Of a stretch of 64,000 nucleotides of DNA, positions 18,982-29,472 are shown one piece after another. The stretch lies in NCBI RefSeq assembly GCF_001485475.2, contig NZ_DF977001.1, forward strand, positions 124,001-188,000, written 5' to 3'. Both the position numbers and the translations under genes were made by a program. Every line of letters starts with the position of its first letter. Positions within the stretch are counted from its first letter, which is position 1. Source of the stretch: Tepidanaerobacter syntrophicus (GTDB taxonomy: Bacteria > Bacillota > Thermosediminibacteria > Thermosediminibacterales > Tepidanaerobacteraceae). The notes under the pieces are model-generated. The model was not told the DNA's origin, ran no database searches, and worked only from the letters and a program-made list of their open reading frames with translations.

Positions 18982-19737
18982 CTACAGATTAAAAGCACAG
19001 ATTCTATAAAAACTTTCTGGATCAAGACTTGCTCCGCCAACTAGGGCTCCATCAATATCAGCTTCGTTCATAAGCTCTTTTATGTTATCTGGCTTGACAC
19101 TGCCGCCATAAAGGATTCTGATATTTTCTGCGACGTTTTTAGAATACAATTCCCCAATTTTTTCCCTTATAGCTTTAATTACTTCTTCAGCATCTTTTGA
19201 TGATGCGGTCTTGCCGGTGCCTATAGCCCATATCGGTTCATAAGCAAACACTATTTTTCCAACTTCAGATGAAGGAATATCCTTTAGTGCTTTTTCGACT
19301 TGAGAAGTCACCCATGCCATAGTAATTCCTTCTTCACGTTGGCTTAGGGTTTCTCCCACGCATACAATCGGCAAAAGGCCGTGCTTTAAAGCTGACTTTA
19401 TTTTTTTATTGACAGTTTCATCAGTTTCTGCAAAATACTGGCGTCGTTCTGAGTGGCCTATGATAACATACTCACATGGAACTTCTTTTAACATTAATGG
19501 CGAAATTTCACCGGTAAACGCGCCATTATCTTCCCAGTGCATATTTTGTGCCCCAAGCTTTACATTCGTGTTTGCAAGTTTTTCAGCTGCCGTAAAAAGA
19601 TTTGTAAATGGCGGGCAGATAACTATATCTGATGCAATGTTTCTTACCTTCGGCAGAAAATTGTCAAGGAAGTCAATAGTATCTTTTCTTGTATTATTCA
19701 TCTTCCAATTTCCAGCGATTAACGGTTTTCTTGACAT
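18982..19737 (-). CDS. tpiA: Triosephosphate isomerase
   Basis: Interconverts dihydroxyacetone phosphate and glyceraldehyde 3-phosphate; 251 aa, normal length. It shows AGNWKMN (catalytic Lys), IGHSERRQYFAETDE (catalytic His), FAYEPIWAIGTGKTAS (catalytic Glu) and LYGGSVKPDN with GALVGGASLD at the phosphate site. ATG 19737 follows GGAGG at 8 bases; the frame opens 6 bases earlier at a TTG too close to that site. It lies 16 bp after pgk. Confidence 0.98.
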   Translation of the reverse strand: MSRKPLIAGNWKMNNTRKDTIDFLDNFLPKVRNIASDIVICPPFTNLFTAAEKLANTNVKLGAQNMHWEDNGAFTGEISPLMLKEVPCEYVIIGHSERRQYFAETDETVNKKIKSALKHGLLPIVCVGETLSQREEGITMAWVTSQVEKALKDIPSSEVGKIVFAYEPIWAIGTGKTASSKDAEEVIKAIREKIGELYSKNVAENIRILYGGSVKPDNIKELMNEADIDGALVGGASLDPESFYRICAFNL

Positions 19738-19753
19738 AATCAATACCTCCGAT

Positions 19754-20938
19754 TTATTTATCGTTAAGTGCGGCTACTCCCGGCAGTTCTTTACCCTCAA
19801 GAAATTCCAAAGATGCGCCTCCGCCTGTGGAAACATGGGTCATAGAGTTTGCAAGACCCAGTTGTTCTACTGCCGCCACTGAATCTCCGCCTCCTACTAT
19901 AGTTATGGCTTCCGATTCAGCCATGGCTTTTGCAATAGCTAAGGTTCCGGCATCATATGGTTTTATTTCAAATACACCCATGGGACCGTTCCAAACTACC
20001 GTTTTTGCTCCTTTGATAATTTCAGTAAATTTCTCTCTTGTCTTTTCTCCTATATCAACACCGATTTTATCCGACGGTATATTCTTTACTGAAACTGTTT
20101 CATAAGGCAAGCCTTCTTTTATCTCGGAAGTTACTACCACATCTTCCGGAAGCAGCAATTTTACGTTTTTCTCTTGGGCTTCTTTTAGAAGTGAGGCCGC
20201 CAGCTCTATCTTATCTTCCTCTAAAAGTGATTTTCCAATCTCATATCCTTGACTTTTAAGAAATGTAAATGCCATTCCACCGCCGATTAAAAGTGCATCA
20301 ACTTTATTTAAAAGATTTTTTATTACACCAATTTTGTCTCCCACTTTTGCGCCGCCTAAAATTGCTACAAAGGGTCTTTGGGGATTTTCAAGGGCGCTGC
20401 CCATTATTTCAATTTCTTTTTGCATTAAGTATCCTGCGCCTGCGGGTAGAAATTTTGCAATGCCTGCCGTGGAAGCATGGGCTCTGTGGGCTGTGCCAAA
20501 AGCATCATTTATGAATATGTCGCCTAGTTTCGCAAGCTTTTTAGCAAATTCAATATCATTTTTTTCTTCTTCTTCATGAAATCTGACATTTTCTAAGAGT
20601 AATACATCTTTTGATTTCATTTGGGATACGATTTTTTCTACTTCTTCGCCTACGCAATCCGGCGCCAAAATAACCTCTTTATTAAGTAGCTCTGAAAGTC
20701 TTTTTGCAACAGGTGCCAGACTGTATTTTGGGTTCGGCTTACCCTTCGGCCTGCCAAGGTGGGACATTAGAATAACCTTTGCACCCTTGTCGATAAGATA
20801 ATTTATCGTGGGAATCGCAGCTCTTATACGGGTATCGTCAGTTATATTTCCTGCATCATCAAGGGGTACGTTAAAGTCGACTCTAACGAGCACCCTTTTA
20901 TTTTCAACATCAAAATCTTCTATTGTCTTTTTATTCAT
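19754..20938 (-). CDS. pgk: Phosphoglycerate kinase
   Basis: Transfers the acyl phosphate of 1,3-bisphosphoglycerate to ADP; 394 aa. It shows [80 protein letters not shown] and the nucleotide-site [18 protein letters not shown] 20938 has GGAGG 8 bases upstream. It overlaps the end of cggR by 8 bp, so the two are translationally linked. Confidence 0.98.
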   Translation of the reverse strand: MNKKTIEDFDVENKRVLVRVDFNVPLDDAGNITDDTRIRAAIPTINYLIDKGAKVILMSHLGRPKGKPNPKYSLAPVAKRLSELLNKEVILAPDCVGEEVEKIVSQMKSKDVLLLENVRFHEEEEKNDIEFAKKLAKLGDIFINDAFGTAHRAHASTAGIAKFLPAGAGYLMQKEIEIMGSALENPQRPFVAILGGAKVGDKIGVIKNLLNKVDALLIGGGMAFTFLKSQGYEIGKSLLEEDKIELAASLLKEAQEKNVKLLLPEDVVVTSEIKEGLPYETVSVKNIPSDKIGVDIGEKTREKFTEIIKGAKTVVWNGPMGVFEIKPYDAGTLAIAKAMAESEAITIVGGGDSVAAVEQLGLANSMTHVSTGGGASLEFLEGKELPGVAALNDK

Positions 20939-21971
20939 CTTCTTTACCTCCTTCAAGCTCTAATAATTTTCTTGCTGCTCCTTCATCCGTAATTAAAACA
21001 GTAGGGCTATGGTATTTTAAAAACGCTTGAATTGCCGGAGCCTTATTTTTTCCTCCTGCTATTGCGATTACAATACGAATGTTTTTTAAGTCTCCTATTG
21101 TAAGGCCTACACTGCTGGTCATATGGACAACTTGTCCGTTTTTATTAAAATAAAAACCAAAGGCTTCAGCTACTGCACCTTTTTCTTTTATTTTTTTTAT
21201 TTCATCTTCCGAAAGACCTCGTCTGCGTCCTATTTCTTCTGCGCCGCCAATGCCATGCAAAAGTATATCGGCACTGCGCACGATTTTTAATATTTCTCGT
21301 ATGCCGGGCTCATTTATTACAGATTCCATAGTTTCAGGACTCAGGTTATCAGGAACGTAGAGCAGCTTGTATTGAGCTTTAAGCTTTTTTGCAAGCTCTG
21401 CCGCTGTGGTATTTGACTCAATTTCTACTTTCTCTCCAAGGCCGCCCCTTCCGGGAACCACAGTAATATTTTCTACGCCCGGTACTTCTTCCATTGCAGG
21501 GGGTATCTGCGCCATAGTAGTGCCACCTGTTACTGCAATAACATCGCCGCTATTTATAACCTTTTTTAAATAGCAGGCTGCTTCTTTGCCAAGCTGCATT
21601 TTTACTGTTTCATCTTCATCTGAGTCTCCCGGAACTATGGAAACATAGCTGCAGTTAAATTGCTCTTTTATTCGCTGGGCTATGGGATTTAGACCTCTTA
21701 AATGATATATAAAATGCTCCAATTTAAAGATGATGTTTTCGCCGGCCGGTGTAAGTTCCATTCCTTTAGGACTAACCTTTATTAGCCCTTGCGTCTCCAG
21801 GCGTTTTACCTCTGTCCTGAGCTGCCTTTCAGATAATGAAAGAATTAATGAGAGTGCTCTTCGACCTATGGGCTGGTTAAAATATATATTGCGCAGTATA
21901 GTGTAACGATTTTCAATGGCAAGCGATATTTCAGGAGCTACTTGCTGAAGTAGTTTCACCAATTCTTCCAT
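20931..21971 (-). CDS. cggR: Central glycolytic genes regulator (SorC/DeoR family)
   Basis: Represses the gap operon; fructose-1,6-bisphosphate is the known inducer in Bacillus. 346 aa. Residues ~20-75 are a winged helix ([29 protein letters not shown]) and the rest is a sugar-phosphate-binding domain with [40 protein letters not shown] and [20 protein letters not shown]. Here it follows gap instead of preceding it, and overlaps pgk. Its probable operator is at 23117-23161. Confidence 0.95.
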   Translation of the reverse strand: MEELVKLLQQVAPEISLAIENRYTILRNIYFNQPIGRRALSLILSLSERQLRTEVKRLETQGLIKVSPKGMELTPAGENIIFKLEHFIYHLRGLNPIAQRIKEQFNCSYVSIVPGDSDEDETVKMQLGKEAACYLKKVINSGDVIAVTGGTTMAQIPPAMEEVPGVENITVVPGRGGLGEKVEIESNTTAAELAKKLKAQYKLLYVPDNLSPETMESVINEPGIREILKIVRSADILLHGIGGAEEIGRRRGLSEDEIKKIKEKGAVAEAFGFYFNKNGQVVHMTSSVGLTIGDLKNIRIVIAIAGGKNKAPAIQAFLKYHSPTVLITDEGAARKLLELEGGKEDE

Positions 21972-22001
21972 TTAATGTTCTCCTTAAATAATATACAAGC
22001 A

Positions 22002-22047
22002 AATGGCTGAAAATCCCTCTTTAAAGAAAGCAAGAATTTCCAGCCAC
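22002..22047 (-). other. Stem-loop between gap and cggR
   Basis: Imperfect inverted repeat (GGCTGAAAAT at 22005-22014 against GAATTTCCAGCC at 22034-22045) in the 90-bp gap-cggR spacer, with no T run after it. It may protect the 3' end of a processed gap mRNA or give partial termination. Confidence 0.45.
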
Positions 22048-22061
22048 CGCCTTTTTATAAC

Positions 22062-23108
<1,047 letters not shown>

Positions 23109-23116
23109 TTAAAGTA

Positions 23117-23170
23117 ATATAAGGGTCATTTTATGTCCCTTATATATATTTATCGTCCCGAAAAGTCCAA
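23117..23170 (-). promoter_or_regulatory. gap promoter with CggR-type operator
   Basis: Minus strand: TTGGAC (23170-23165), about 18 bp, TATATA (23146-23141). Two repeats follow the family pattern: CGGGAC (23160-23155) and GGGACATAAAATGACC (23139-23124); the latter differs from my recollection of the Bacillus subtilis CggR site GGGACATATAATGTCC at two positions. The second repeat sits in a perfect 9-bp inverted repeat (ATATAAGGG at 23117-23125, CCCTTATAT at 23137-23145). Confidence 0.75.
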
Positions 23171-23200
23171 AAAAAGGTTTTTGTTGTAAACAAAAACAGC
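23168..23200 (-). terminator. Terminator after rpoN
   Basis: Minus-strand GTTTTTGTT, 3-base loop, AACAAAAAC, then C and seven T. It lies about 80 bp after the rpoN stop and just before the gap promoter. A possible upstream promoter (TTGAAT, 17 bp, TATATA near 23213-23241) would make it a leader attenuator instead. Confidence 0.6.
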
Positions 23201-23277
23201 CTATAAACATATATAATCAACTCTGTAATCTTATTCAACAAAAACCCTTAAAATCCTGCTATGAATAAAAATTTAAT

Positions 23278-24681
23278 TTAATATCTTTTTCTTTTTGCCG
23301 ACGAGAGAATACCGGCTTCTTCCCTGTATTTGGAAACTGTTCTGCGGGATATTGAAATGCCTTTGTCTTTTAGTATATCAGCAATTTTTTGGTCGCTCAA
23401 GGGGTTGTAAGGATCTTCAGTATCGATTATTTCTTGAATCATCTTTTTTATGCTCTCAGATGAAGTAGAAGTACCGTTTTCATTATCAAGGCCGCTTTGA
23501 AAGAAAAACTTTAGTTCAAATACTCCCCTGGGAGTCTGGACATATTTGCCGCTAATTGCCCTTGAGACTGTAGATTCATGAACTCCCACTTTATCGGCTA
23601 TTTCCTTCATTGTAAGAGGTTTAAGATATATAAGTCCATTTTCTAAAAAATCTTTCTGAACTTCTACGATAGATTGTATAACTTTATGAAGCGTCACACG
23701 TCTTTGTTCAATGCTTTTTATAAGCCACATTGCCGAATCCAGTCGACTTGACAAAAACTTTGAAATATTTGATTCTTTGTCTTCAGAGCTTAAAAGGGAG
23801 CGATAATAAGAATTTATCGAAAGTCTGGGTGAAATTGTATCATTCATTATTACAAGATACTCATCTCCAATTTTTTCAACAACAGCATCAGGGACTATAT
23901 AGCACACATCGTTAAGTGATGCAAAATTTCTTCCGGGTTTCGGATCTAAGGTAACTAATATATCCTTTAAGTCTTGGACCTCGCTTACACTAATGTTAAG
24001 GGACTCTGCAATTTTTGAAAAACGAGCTTCAGCAAGGTCTGTAAGATGATTTATTACCAACTCTTTTATTTTCGGTGCATCGATACCTCTTTGATCAATC
24101 TGAATAAGTAGACATTCTGTTAGATTTCGTGCACCAACTCCGGCAGGATCAAAAGTTTGGATGATTTTCAGGGCTTCTTCTACCTCATCTTCATCTACTT
24201 TCAAAATCTTTGCAACTTCTTTTGTTGTTATTGAAAGATAGCCGTTTTTATCTATGTTGCCTATTAGGAATTCACCGATCTTGAGGATAGTTTTAGATAC
24301 AGAAGAAACATGGAGCTGCATCATAAGGTGGTCTTGTAGAGTTGGCGTAGAGGATACAAAATTTTCATACCCTGCCCCTTCTTCTTTTTGCTCGCGCTGA
24401 ACTCTTATAGGAGTGCTGTTGGCCTCATCCTGAAAATATTCGTCCCAGTCAATGCTGTCATCAGTATTACTATCTTCTTTCTCTTCAGTTTTATCTTCGA
24501 CTTCGTCAACTTTAGGATCGTCTTCCCCAACATCCAGCAGTGGATTTTCCAGGAGCTGATCTTCTATATATTGATCCAGCTCAAGTGTGGAAAGCTGCAG
24601 GATCGTTATGGCCTGTCTAAGTTCAGGCGTCATAACCAGTTTTTGAGTCTGCGACAACTTCAATCCGAAATTCATTTGCAT
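23278..24681 (-). CDS. rpoN: RNA polymerase sigma-54 factor
   Basis: Sigma factor for -24/-12 promoters, dependent on AAA+ activators; 467 aa. The N-terminal region I (LKLSQTQKLVMTPELRQAI, glutamine/leucine-rich), an acidic region II (~45-90), the core-binding domain, the HTH segment MKEIADKVGVHESTVSRAISGKYVQTP and the C-terminal RpoN box RRTVSKYREE are all present. ATG 24681 has GGGGG 7 bases upstream. A target promoter and activator are in this window (4534-6046). Confidence 0.97.
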   Translation of the reverse strand: MQMNFGLKLSQTQKLVMTPELRQAITILQLSTLELDQYIEDQLLENPLLDVGEDDPKVDEVEDKTEEKEDSNTDDSIDWDEYFQDEANSTPIRVQREQKEEGAGYENFVSSTPTLQDHLMMQLHVSSVSKTILKIGEFLIGNIDKNGYLSITTKEVAKILKVDEDEVEEALKIIQTFDPAGVGARNLTECLLIQIDQRGIDAPKIKELVINHLTDLAEARFSKIAESLNISVSEVQDLKDILVTLDPKPGRNFASLNDVCYIVPDAVVEKIGDEYLVIMNDTISPRLSINSYYRSLLSSEDKESNISKFLSSRLDSAMWLIKSIEQRRVTLHKVIQSIVEVQKDFLENGLIYLKPLTMKEIADKVGVHESTVSRAISGKYVQTPRGVFELKFFFQSGLDNENGTSTSSESIKKMIQEIIDTEDPYNPLSDQKIADILKDKGISISRRTVSKYREEAGILSSAKRKRY

Positions 24682-24887
24682 TTTTATACCCCCAAAATAA
24701 TGCAAAACCCACCTAAAAACAAGAATATATTTTTCTATCTAACATATCTATTCTATAAAAGTAATTATTAATCCTCTTTTTATAATATAATTAAAATACT
24801 TTATTTCATTTAATAAATTATCCCAATATGCGGAATCGATATTATTATAGCATAAAGCGTGCCAATTGAAAAGTTTACGGAAAAATT

Positions 24888-24923
24888 AAAAAGCAAGGAT
24901 ATAGCTTATTACCTTGCTTTTTA
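24888..24923 (-). terminator. Terminator after asd (copy 1)
   Basis: AAAAAGCAAGG / CCTTGCTTTTT hairpin ending in a minus-strand T run, 13 bp beyond the asd stop. Confidence 0.85.
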
Positions 24924-24935
24924 ATGGAATCTTTG

Positions 24936-25952
24936 TCATATTAAATTGTCTTTTATCATAGTTTCAGCAATTTGCACTGCATTTAAGGCTGCGCCTTTTC
25001 GCAGGTTGTCTCCTACTATCCAAAGATTTAAACCGCAATCTATGCTAAAGTCTTCTCTAATTCTGCCTACATATACATCGTCTTTTCCTGAAACATATAT
25101 TGGCATGGGGTATTTTAGTTCTTTTGGCGCATCTTCCACTTTTACACCAGGTGCTTTCGCAAGTATTTCTCTGACCTTTTCCACAGAAATTTTTTCATAT
25201 GTTTCCACATTAACTGCCTCCGAATGGCAATTCATTACCGGCACCCTTACAGTGGTAGCAGTCACCGCGATAGTATCATCTAGAATCTTTCTGGTTTCAT
25301 GCACCATTTTCCACTCTTCAAGGCTGTAGCCTGTATCATCAAAAACATCAATATGAGGCAATGTGTTAAATGCTATCTGATAAGGATACACTTCATTTTT
25401 AATAGCTTTTTCTCCTTCTAAAATAGCTTTTGATTGGGTTTTTAATTCTTCTATTGCCTCAAGCCCTGTACCTGATACGGCTTGATATGTTGAAACAACA
25501 ACTCTTTTAACCTTTGCCACATCATGAATTGGTTTTAAAACAACAACCATTTGGATTGTAGAACAGTTCGGATTTGCAATTATGCCCTTGTGTCCCCTAA
25601 GGTCTTCAGGGTTGACTTCTGGAACTACAAGTGGCACTTCATTGTCTAATCTAAATGCGTTGCTGTTGTCTATTACAACAGCTCCGTGTTTTACAGCTTC
25701 CGGAGCAAGCTCTGTGCTTACACTTTTTCCGGCAGAAAAAAGTGCTATATCAATCCCACTAAAAGAAGAAGGGGAGGCTTCCTGGACTTTTACTTCTTTT
25801 CCACAAAACTTTATGACATTTCCATTAGATCTAGATGAAGCTAAGGGAAGAATGTTGTTTACAGGAAAGTTTCTCTCTTCTAAAATTTGCAGCATGGTTT
25901 GTCCTACTGCTCCAGTAGCTCCGACTATGGCCACATTGTACTTTTTCTTCAT
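24936..25952 (-). CDS. asd: Aspartate-semialdehyde dehydrogenase, copy 1
   Basis: Reduces aspartyl phosphate to aspartate semialdehyde for lysine, threonine and methionine synthesis; 338 aa. It shows VAIVGATGAVGQTMLQIL, FSAGKSVSTELAPEAV, IANPNCSTIQMVVVLKPIHD (catalytic Cys), STYQAVSGTG and RVPVMNCHSEAVNVET (active-site His). A single-gene transcript with its own promoter and a striking 5' inverted repeat. A close paralogue lies at 27464-28477; the two share most of these segments. Confidence 0.96.
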   Translation of the reverse strand: MKKKYNVAIVGATGAVGQTMLQILEERNFPVNNILPLASSRSNGNVIKFCGKEVKVQEASPSSFSGIDIALFSAGKSVSTELAPEAVKHGAVVIDNSNAFRLDNEVPLVVPEVNPEDLRGHKGIIANPNCSTIQMVVVLKPIHDVAKVKRVVVSTYQAVSGTGLEAIEELKTQSKAILEGEKAIKNEVYPYQIAFNTLPHIDVFDDTGYSLEEWKMVHETRKILDDTIAVTATTVRVPVMNCHSEAVNVETYEKISVEKVREILAKAPGVKVEDAPKELKYPMPIYVSGKDDVYVGRIREDFSIDCGLNLWIVGDNLRKGAALNAVQIAETMIKDNLI

Positions 25953-25989
25953 TTTCTACCACTCCTTGTGCTTTTATGTATATTTACTT

Positions 25990-26029
25990 TATATTATCTG
26001 ATGAGTGCAATCGCTCATCAGATAATATA
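25990..26029. promoter_or_regulatory. Perfect 16-bp inverted repeat at the asd transcription start
   Basis: Arms 25990-26005 (starting TATATTATCTGATGAG) and 26014-26029 are exact complements with an 8-base loop. The predicted asd start site falls at the first base of the repeat, so it is either an operator just after +1 or a 5'-terminal mRNA hairpin. No T run follows, so it is not a terminator. Confidence 0.7.
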
Positions 26030-26035
26030 GGAAAT

Positions 26036-26064
26036 ATCTTAATATAATAATTGGCAAAAATCAA
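26036..26064 (-). promoter_or_regulatory. Promoter of asd copy 1
   Basis: Minus strand TTGATT (26064-26059), 17 bp, TAAGAT (26041-26036). The rest of the gene-free stretch 25953-26265 is AT-rich, with only the inverted repeat and the lysC terminator. Confidence 0.65.
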
Positions 26065-26216
26065 TAGTTTTATGAAATTTTTCTGTTAAAAACATATTAA
26101 TTATTTTGTCCGCCATATAAATACATTTGTATTCTTTTTAGAAACATTTAGCATAATATATTCGACATAAAATCCTATTATCCTTTTTTTGCAATTATCT
26201 TTTTATTTATAGCAAA

Positions 26217-26256
26217 GAAAAACTGCCACTATCGCATTGATAAATGGCAGTTTTTT
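26217..26256 (-). terminator. Terminator after lysC
   Basis: AAAAACTGCCA / TGGCAGTTTTTT hairpin 10 bp beyond the lysC stop, with a T run on the minus strand. Confidence 0.85.
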
Positions 26257-26265
26257 AAAGGTTTA

Positions 26266-27441
26266 TTAGAAATATCTATGGAAAATAATATCTACTGCTT
26301 TTGTTGCATCCTTATCATTTATTATAAACTTGCTGCAATTATTTCGGCTTTGATGAATGACAACAGGTATATTATTTTCTAAAAACAGTTCGGTAATCTC
26401 TTTATTTAACATTCTTGAATCAACGGTTGACTTGTAAACAACAGAAACTTTAGCTATATCATGATAAAACTCCACATTACTCTTAAGCTCTTCTGCAAGT
26501 ATTTTAGCCGACTTTTCCTGTTCGCTGTCAATTAATACTATGCTTGCCCCTGCGCTGTCTAAATAGACGGAACCGTCGCAGCTGAGCTTAAGTAGTTTTT
26601 CAGTTTCTTTGTCATTATATTTATCCGCTCTGCTAAATTTAGCCTCCACAAGATTTCTTTGAAGGGGTATACCTGAAATAGTTAAATCGCTCTCTGCAGG
26701 TCCGATGATAGTGCCGCCGTCTTCTTCAAAAGTAGATTTAACTTTTAAGGGGGTATTAAATTTTTTTGCAGCTTTTACAGCCCTGGGATGAATTACTTTT
26801 GCGCCATTATCAGCCATTGCAATAACTTCATCATAGGATATTTTGGAGATAAAAGGAGCTTCCGGAACAATTCGCGGATCGGTAACAGCTATTCCGGGCA
26901 CATCAGTATATATTTCCACCAGTTCTGCCTCGAGATATCCTCCTAATGCCGCTGCAGATGTATCACTTCCGCCCCTGCCTAAGGTTGTGATTTCTCCTTT
27001 TTCTGTCTGACCCTGAAATCCTGCTACAACGACTATATTGCCTTCTCTAAGTTTCTCTTTAATTGGCTTTGGATCAACTTTTATTATCTCGGCATTACCG
27101 AAATCCGCAGTCGTTAAAATGCCTGCCTGAAATCCCGTCATTGCCTCGGTTTTAAAGCCTTGTGATTCTATATATGAAGCCATAACCGCAGTTGAAATAA
27201 TTTCGCCGCATGCCATAATAAGATCTTTTTTCTTTGGAGAAACCTCTCCTCCTCCTTCGGTTTTTAAAAGATGTATTAATGTATCTGTAGCATAAGGATC
27301 TCCCATTCTTCCCATTGCGGATACCACAACCACTACATCGTATCCCATATTTTTTGCTTTAGCGATATGGCCCAAAGCAGCTCTGCGGTTTTCAGGGGAT
27401 TTAACAGATGTTCCCCCAAATTTTTGTACGATAATGGCCAT
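26266..27441 (-). CDS. lysC: Aspartate kinase
   Basis: Phosphorylates aspartate, first step of the aspartate family; 391 aa. The kinase domain shows IVQKFGGTSVKSPENR, VVVVVSAMGRMGDPYATD, FQGQTEKGEITTLGRGGSDTSA and EIYTDVPGIAVTDPR. The C-terminal ~130 residues are two ACT domains for feedback control. It follows asd copy 2 by 22 bp with a good AGGAGG site, so the two form an operon. No lysine riboswitch is visible upstream of the pair. Confidence 0.95.
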   Translation of the reverse strand: MAIIVQKFGGTSVKSPENRRAALGHIAKAKNMGYDVVVVVSAMGRMGDPYATDTLIHLLKTEGGGEVSPKKKDLIMACGEIISTAVMASYIESQGFKTEAMTGFQAGILTTADFGNAEIIKVDPKPIKEKLREGNIVVVAGFQGQTEKGEITTLGRGGSDTSAAALGGYLEAELVEIYTDVPGIAVTDPRIVPEAPFISKISYDEVIAMADNGAKVIHPRAVKAAKKFNTPLKVKSTFEEDGGTIIGPAESDLTISGIPLQRNLVEAKFSRADKYNDKETEKLLKLSCDGSVYLDSAGASIVLIDSEQEKSAKILAEELKSNVEFYHDIAKVSVVYKSTVDSRMLNKEITELFLENNIPVVIHQSRNNCSKFIINDKDATKAVDIIFHRYF

Positions 27442-27463
27442 ATAGTTGCCCTCCTTTGTTACA

Positions 27464-28477
27464 TTAAATTATGCTATATTTAATTAAGGTCTCTGCAATC
27501 TGAACAGCATTTAGCGCCGCTCCTTTTCTTAAATTATCTGCCACAACCCACATGTTAATTCCATTTTCTACGGAAAAATCTTTACGTATCCTGCCGACAT
27601 AAACTTCATCCGTGCCTGTAAGTTCCGCAGCTAAAGGGTAGGTATTAGAGGAAATGTCGTCTAATACCTTAACACCGGGTGCATGATTTAAAAGTTCTCT
27701 TACATCTTCTGCATCAATAGGCTTTTGTGTTTCCACATTTATGGATTCCGAATGGCAGCGTATCACCGGAACTCTAACCGCCGTCGGGCTTATTTTAATA
27801 TCGTTGTTGTGAAACATTTTGTGTGTTTCATTTACCATTTTCATTTCTTCTTTAGTATAAGCATTGTCTAAAAAAGTATCAATATGGGGAAGGGCGTTAA
27901 AAGCTATTTGATGAGGGTAAACCTTTGGCTTTATTTCTTTATGTTCTAAGTATGCTTTAACTTGCTCTTCCAGTTCCATTATCCCTGGCAATCCGCTGCC
28001 TGATACAGCCTGATAAGTTGAAACAACAATTCTTTTTATTGTATATTTGTCATGAATCGGTTTTAAGGCAACAAGCATCTGAATAGTTGAGCAATTAGGA
28101 TTGGCAATAATCCCGTTATGCCAAGTAACATCTTCGGGATTGACTTCCGGAATTACAAGGGGAACTTTAGGATCCATTCTAAAGGCATTGCTGTTGTCTA
28201 TAACTATACAGCCTTCAGAAACCGCTACAGGAGCAAGATTTTGGCTTGCCCCTTCTCCTGCAGAAAAAAGAGCTATATCCAAATCCTTAAATGCCCCTTT
28301 TTCAGCTACTTCAACTTCTACCTCTTCGCCTTTGTAGGTAACTTTTTTGCCGCGGTTTTCCGCAATATCAAGGGGTTTAATTTTTTCGATGGGAAAATCT
28401 CTCTGCTCCAAGGTTTTCAACATCTCTGTGCCAACAGCTCCCATGGCGCCTACAACACCCACAGAATATTTTTTCAT
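27464..28477 (-). CDS. asd: Aspartate-semialdehyde dehydrogenase, copy 2
   Basis: Second Asd, 337 aa, with VGVVGAMGAVGTEMLKTL, FSAGEGASQNLAPVAV, IANPNCSTIQMLVALKPIHD (catalytic Cys), STYQAVSGSGLPG and RVPVIRCHSESINVET. ATG 28477 has GGGAGG 9 bases upstream; the frame opens 26 codons earlier but that extension does not match the family. Precedes lysC in the same operon and has its own promoter, so it is probably the copy tied to the kinase. Confidence 0.95.
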   Translation of the reverse strand: MKKYSVGVVGAMGAVGTEMLKTLEQRDFPIEKIKPLDIAENRGKKVTYKGEEVEVEVAEKGAFKDLDIALFSAGEGASQNLAPVAVSEGCIVIDNSNAFRMDPKVPLVIPEVNPEDVTWHNGIIANPNCSTIQMLVALKPIHDKYTIKRIVVSTYQAVSGSGLPGIMELEEQVKAYLEHKEIKPKVYPHQIAFNALPHIDTFLDNAYTKEEMKMVNETHKMFHNNDIKISPTAVRVPVIRCHSESINVETQKPIDAEDVRELLNHAPGVKVLDDISSNTYPLAAELTGTDEVYVGRIRKDFSVENGINMWVVADNLRKGAALNAVQIAETLIKYSII

Positions 28478-28577
28478 AACAATTGACCTCCCGGATAAAA
28501 ATTTATTTTTAAATTCGTTTTTTATATAAAAGCATTTACTAATGTTTGTCTTCATGAGACGGACTTACTATATTTCG

Positions 28578-28606
28578 ATTATATTTATCCTACCGTATGA
28601 GGTCAA
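28578..28606 (-). promoter_or_regulatory. Promoter of the asd-lysC operon
   Basis: Minus strand TTGACC (28606-28601), 17 bp, consensus TATAAT (28583-28578). About 95 bp of leader before the ATG with no obvious structure. Confidence 0.8.
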
Positions 28607-28679
28607 CACATCTTATCCTGTGGAATCCTTGCAATGCATAAACTTTAAGCACATTAACAGATTTATAGATATTAGAATT

Positions 28680-29183
28680 TTATTTCATATATTCTTGGGC
28701 AAGTTCAGCATATTCTACCGCCCGGTCTTTGATCATTTTGGTATAATCTTCAGTCAAGCGCCGCACTACTTTTGCGGGCACTCCCATAGCTAAAGAATTA
28801 GCAGGTATTTCTTTTCCTTCGGTTACTAATGCTCCTGCTCCGATTAGTGCCCCTTCTCCTATAACGGCTCCATCAAGAACAATAGCACCCATGCCTATAA
28901 ATGCGCCATCTTTTATAGTGCATCCATGGACGATTGCGCCATGTCCTATTGTAACGTTATTTCCTATTATCGTTGGGTATTTTTCAGCCACATGAACTAT
29001 GCATCTGTCCTGTATATTAGCAAAGGATCCTATTTCGATTTTGTTCACATCGCCTCTTAGGACTGCCCCATGCCAAACGCTGGACTTTTCTCCGATAGAA
29101 ACATCGCCTATTACATCAGCGCTGGGAGCAATAAAACAAGTTTTGCTTATTTTGGGAGCAAAATCTTTAAATTTCCCAATCAT
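28680..29183 (-). CDS. Gamma-carbonic anhydrase family hexapeptide-repeat protein
   Basis: Left-handed beta-helix protein of 167 aa built from hexapeptide repeats such as IGDVSIGEKSSVWHGAVLRGD. The three metal-binding histidines of the gamma carbonic anhydrase family are present in RCIVHVAEK and NVTIGHGAIVHGC. Many relatives (YrdA, PaaY, CaiE) are annotated only generally, and activity as a carbonic anhydrase is not certain. ATG behind CGGAGG. Stands alone between asd-lysC and the plus-strand gene. Confidence 0.88.
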   Translation of the reverse strand: MIGKFKDFAPKISKTCFIAPSADVIGDVSIGEKSSVWHGAVLRGDVNKIEIGSFANIQDRCIVHVAEKYPTIIGNNVTIGHGAIVHGCTIKDGAFIGMGAIVLDGAVIGEGALIGAGALVTEGKEIPANSLAMGVPAKVVRRLTEDYTKMIKDRAVEYAELAQEYMK

Positions 29184-29328
29184 ATTTATACGCCTCCGGG
29201 TTTTTAATTATCGTTTTTGATAGCTTTTACTTAAGTATTTTATTCTACAAAAAATAGAATTTACACTATTATACAATAGTCAAATTGAGATTACCAGAGT
29301 TTTGCAGTAGATGGAACATTTCTCATTT

Positions 29329-29392
29329 TTGCACGTCTGATATATAATGTATATAATTGCAGAAAAAACTTGTAGAAGATTATCTGCAATTA
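29329..29392 (+). promoter_or_regulatory. Promoter and 5' hairpin of the phosphodiester glycosidase gene
   Basis: TTGCAC (29329-29334), 17 bp, TATAAT (29352-29357). Partly overlapping is a 9-bp inverted repeat, TAATTGCAG (29354-29362) and CTGCAATTA (29384-29392). The leader is about 110 bp with two purine-rich GGAGG sites, the second at the true start. Confidence 0.65.
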
Positions 29393-29472
29393 CGGGGGAT
29401 CAGAAACAAGGAGGGATAGTTTAGCGCTTTTTATGCAATCTATTTTTAACAAATACACACGGAGGGAAAGAA

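Noticed and set aside
26030-28680. Lysine riboswitch or T-box before the asd/lysC genes
   Set aside because: The leaders are short and show neither the conserved T-box GGGTGGNACC nor the multi-stem lysine element.
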